A stretch of DNA of 64,000 bases from Halomonas salipaludis (GTDB taxonomy: Bacteria; Pseudomonadota; Gammaproteobacteria; Pseudomonadales; Halomonadaceae). The notes under the pieces are model-generated. The model ran no database searches and had not been told where the DNA came from. It saw only the letters and a list, made by a program, of their open reading frames with translations. Positions within the stretch are counted from its first letter, which is position 1, and every line of letters begins with the position of its first letter. This document shows, one piece after another, positions 63,765 through 64,000 of the stretch. The translations under genes were made by a program, and so were the position numbers. The stretch covers positions 308,699 through 372,698 of the forward strand of contig NZ_NSKB01000007.1 of the NCBI RefSeq assembly GCF_002286975.1, read 5' to 3'.

Positions 63765-64000
63765 TTACTCTGGCCGGCCGACGACAACTATTGTGGCCGG
63801 TTGCCCTAAGCTTGACCGCTTGTCCCGACCCACCAGGGAGCCGGTATGGCGGTCACCAGCCAACAGGTCACGCTCTATATGTCGCAACGCCAACAAGGCC
63901 AGACCCAGGAGGTCGCCGCCGCCAAGGCCGGCCTCTCCGTCAGAACCGCTCGCCGCCTCGAACGCCGGGCCGAGTCCTCTGAGCTGCCGGCACCACGGCA
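63764..64000 (+). mobile_element. IS21-family element, left end, continues past the window
   Basis: Two CTGGCCGG/GTGGCCGG repeats (near 63772 and 63792) look like the multiple terminal repeats of IS21 elements, followed by the start of istA. The left boundary at about 63764 is where the IS3 orfA sequence stops. Confidence 0.55.
63846..64000 (+). CDS. istA: IS21-family transposase IstA, partial (3' end outside window)
   Basis: ATG 63846 with AGGGAG upstream. The visible 51 residues read VTLYMSQRQQGQTQEVAAAK then AGLSVRTARRLERRAES, the N-terminal helix-turn-helix of IstA proteins. Sequence runs off the edge in frame. Confidence 0.75.
   Translation, partial: MAVTSQQVTLYMSQRQQGQTQEVAAAKAGLSVRTARRLERRAESSELPAPR

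Overview
The window is a stretch of GC-rich gammaproteobacterial chromosome. Class Ib ribonucleotide reductase, Mn-type superoxide dismutase, the acidic proteins and many TonB-dependent receptors suggest a marine or halophilic member of the Halomonas group; this assignment is an inference from gene content. Most of it is an iron-scavenging island. Two foreign blocks are set into or beside it: an anti-DNA defence block, and a tRNA-linked block with a retron and insertion sequences.

Left part (1-11.4 kb): an IS66 transposase remnant; a receptor (420-2594) convergent with a ferric-siderophore binding protein (2700-3659); and a decayed strip with a frameshifted fhuF, the first codons of a second peptide exporter, and the end of an NRPS adenylation domain plus carrier domain. 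Next come genes for a hydroxamate siderophore: ornithine N-hydroxylase, an IucB-type acyltransferase, a PvdE/SyrD-type exporter and an MFS exporter. A RelE/ParE toxin-antitoxin pair and the import ATPase (FhuC type) follow.

Defence block (11.6-22.5 kb): a MerR-like regulator, a 996-aa adenine-N6 DNA methyltransferase and a PD-(D/E)XK nuclease form a compact restriction-modification-like operon. It converges on a complete type I Wadjet operon (JetABCD: DUF3375, DUF4194, SMC-like ATPase, TOPRIM nuclease).

Main iron island (22.9-48.4 kb): three successive modules of FecI-type sigma factor, FecR anti-sigma, STN-domain receptor and FhuD-like binding protein (two with FhuF or a small ORF behind). 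They are followed by one shared FhuB-type double permease, a second FhuF, a second SyrD-type exporter, then a fifth binding protein and receptor with an AraC/PchR-like regulator. Fur boxes precede nearly every unit, and the three STN receptors share a promoter-like element at a fixed distance from the start codon. Regulators and STN domains are GC-rich while receptor barrels and binding-protein bodies are visibly AT-richer. Short near-identical seams at the module edges suggest exchange of receptor/binding-protein cassettes.

Right part (48.4-64 kb): Mn superoxide dismutase; nrdHIEF behind two phased NrdR boxes; an ABC exporter; an IutA-like receptor; a YceI-like protein; a tRNA with anticodon CAU; and then a mobile block with an AAA ATPase, a 5'-truncated relaxase, a type II-A (Eco1-like) retron (msr-msd, deoxyribosyltransferase-like effector, reverse transcriptase), an IS3-family element and an IS21-family element running off the edge.

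Together the receptors take up ferric siderophores at the outer membrane. The FhuD-like proteins pass them to one FhuB/FhuC importer, FhuF proteins probably reduce the iron, and Mn-dependent enzymes (SodA, NrdEF) cover for iron enzymes. The NRPS scar raises the possibility that the strain now pirates or only partly makes its siderophore.
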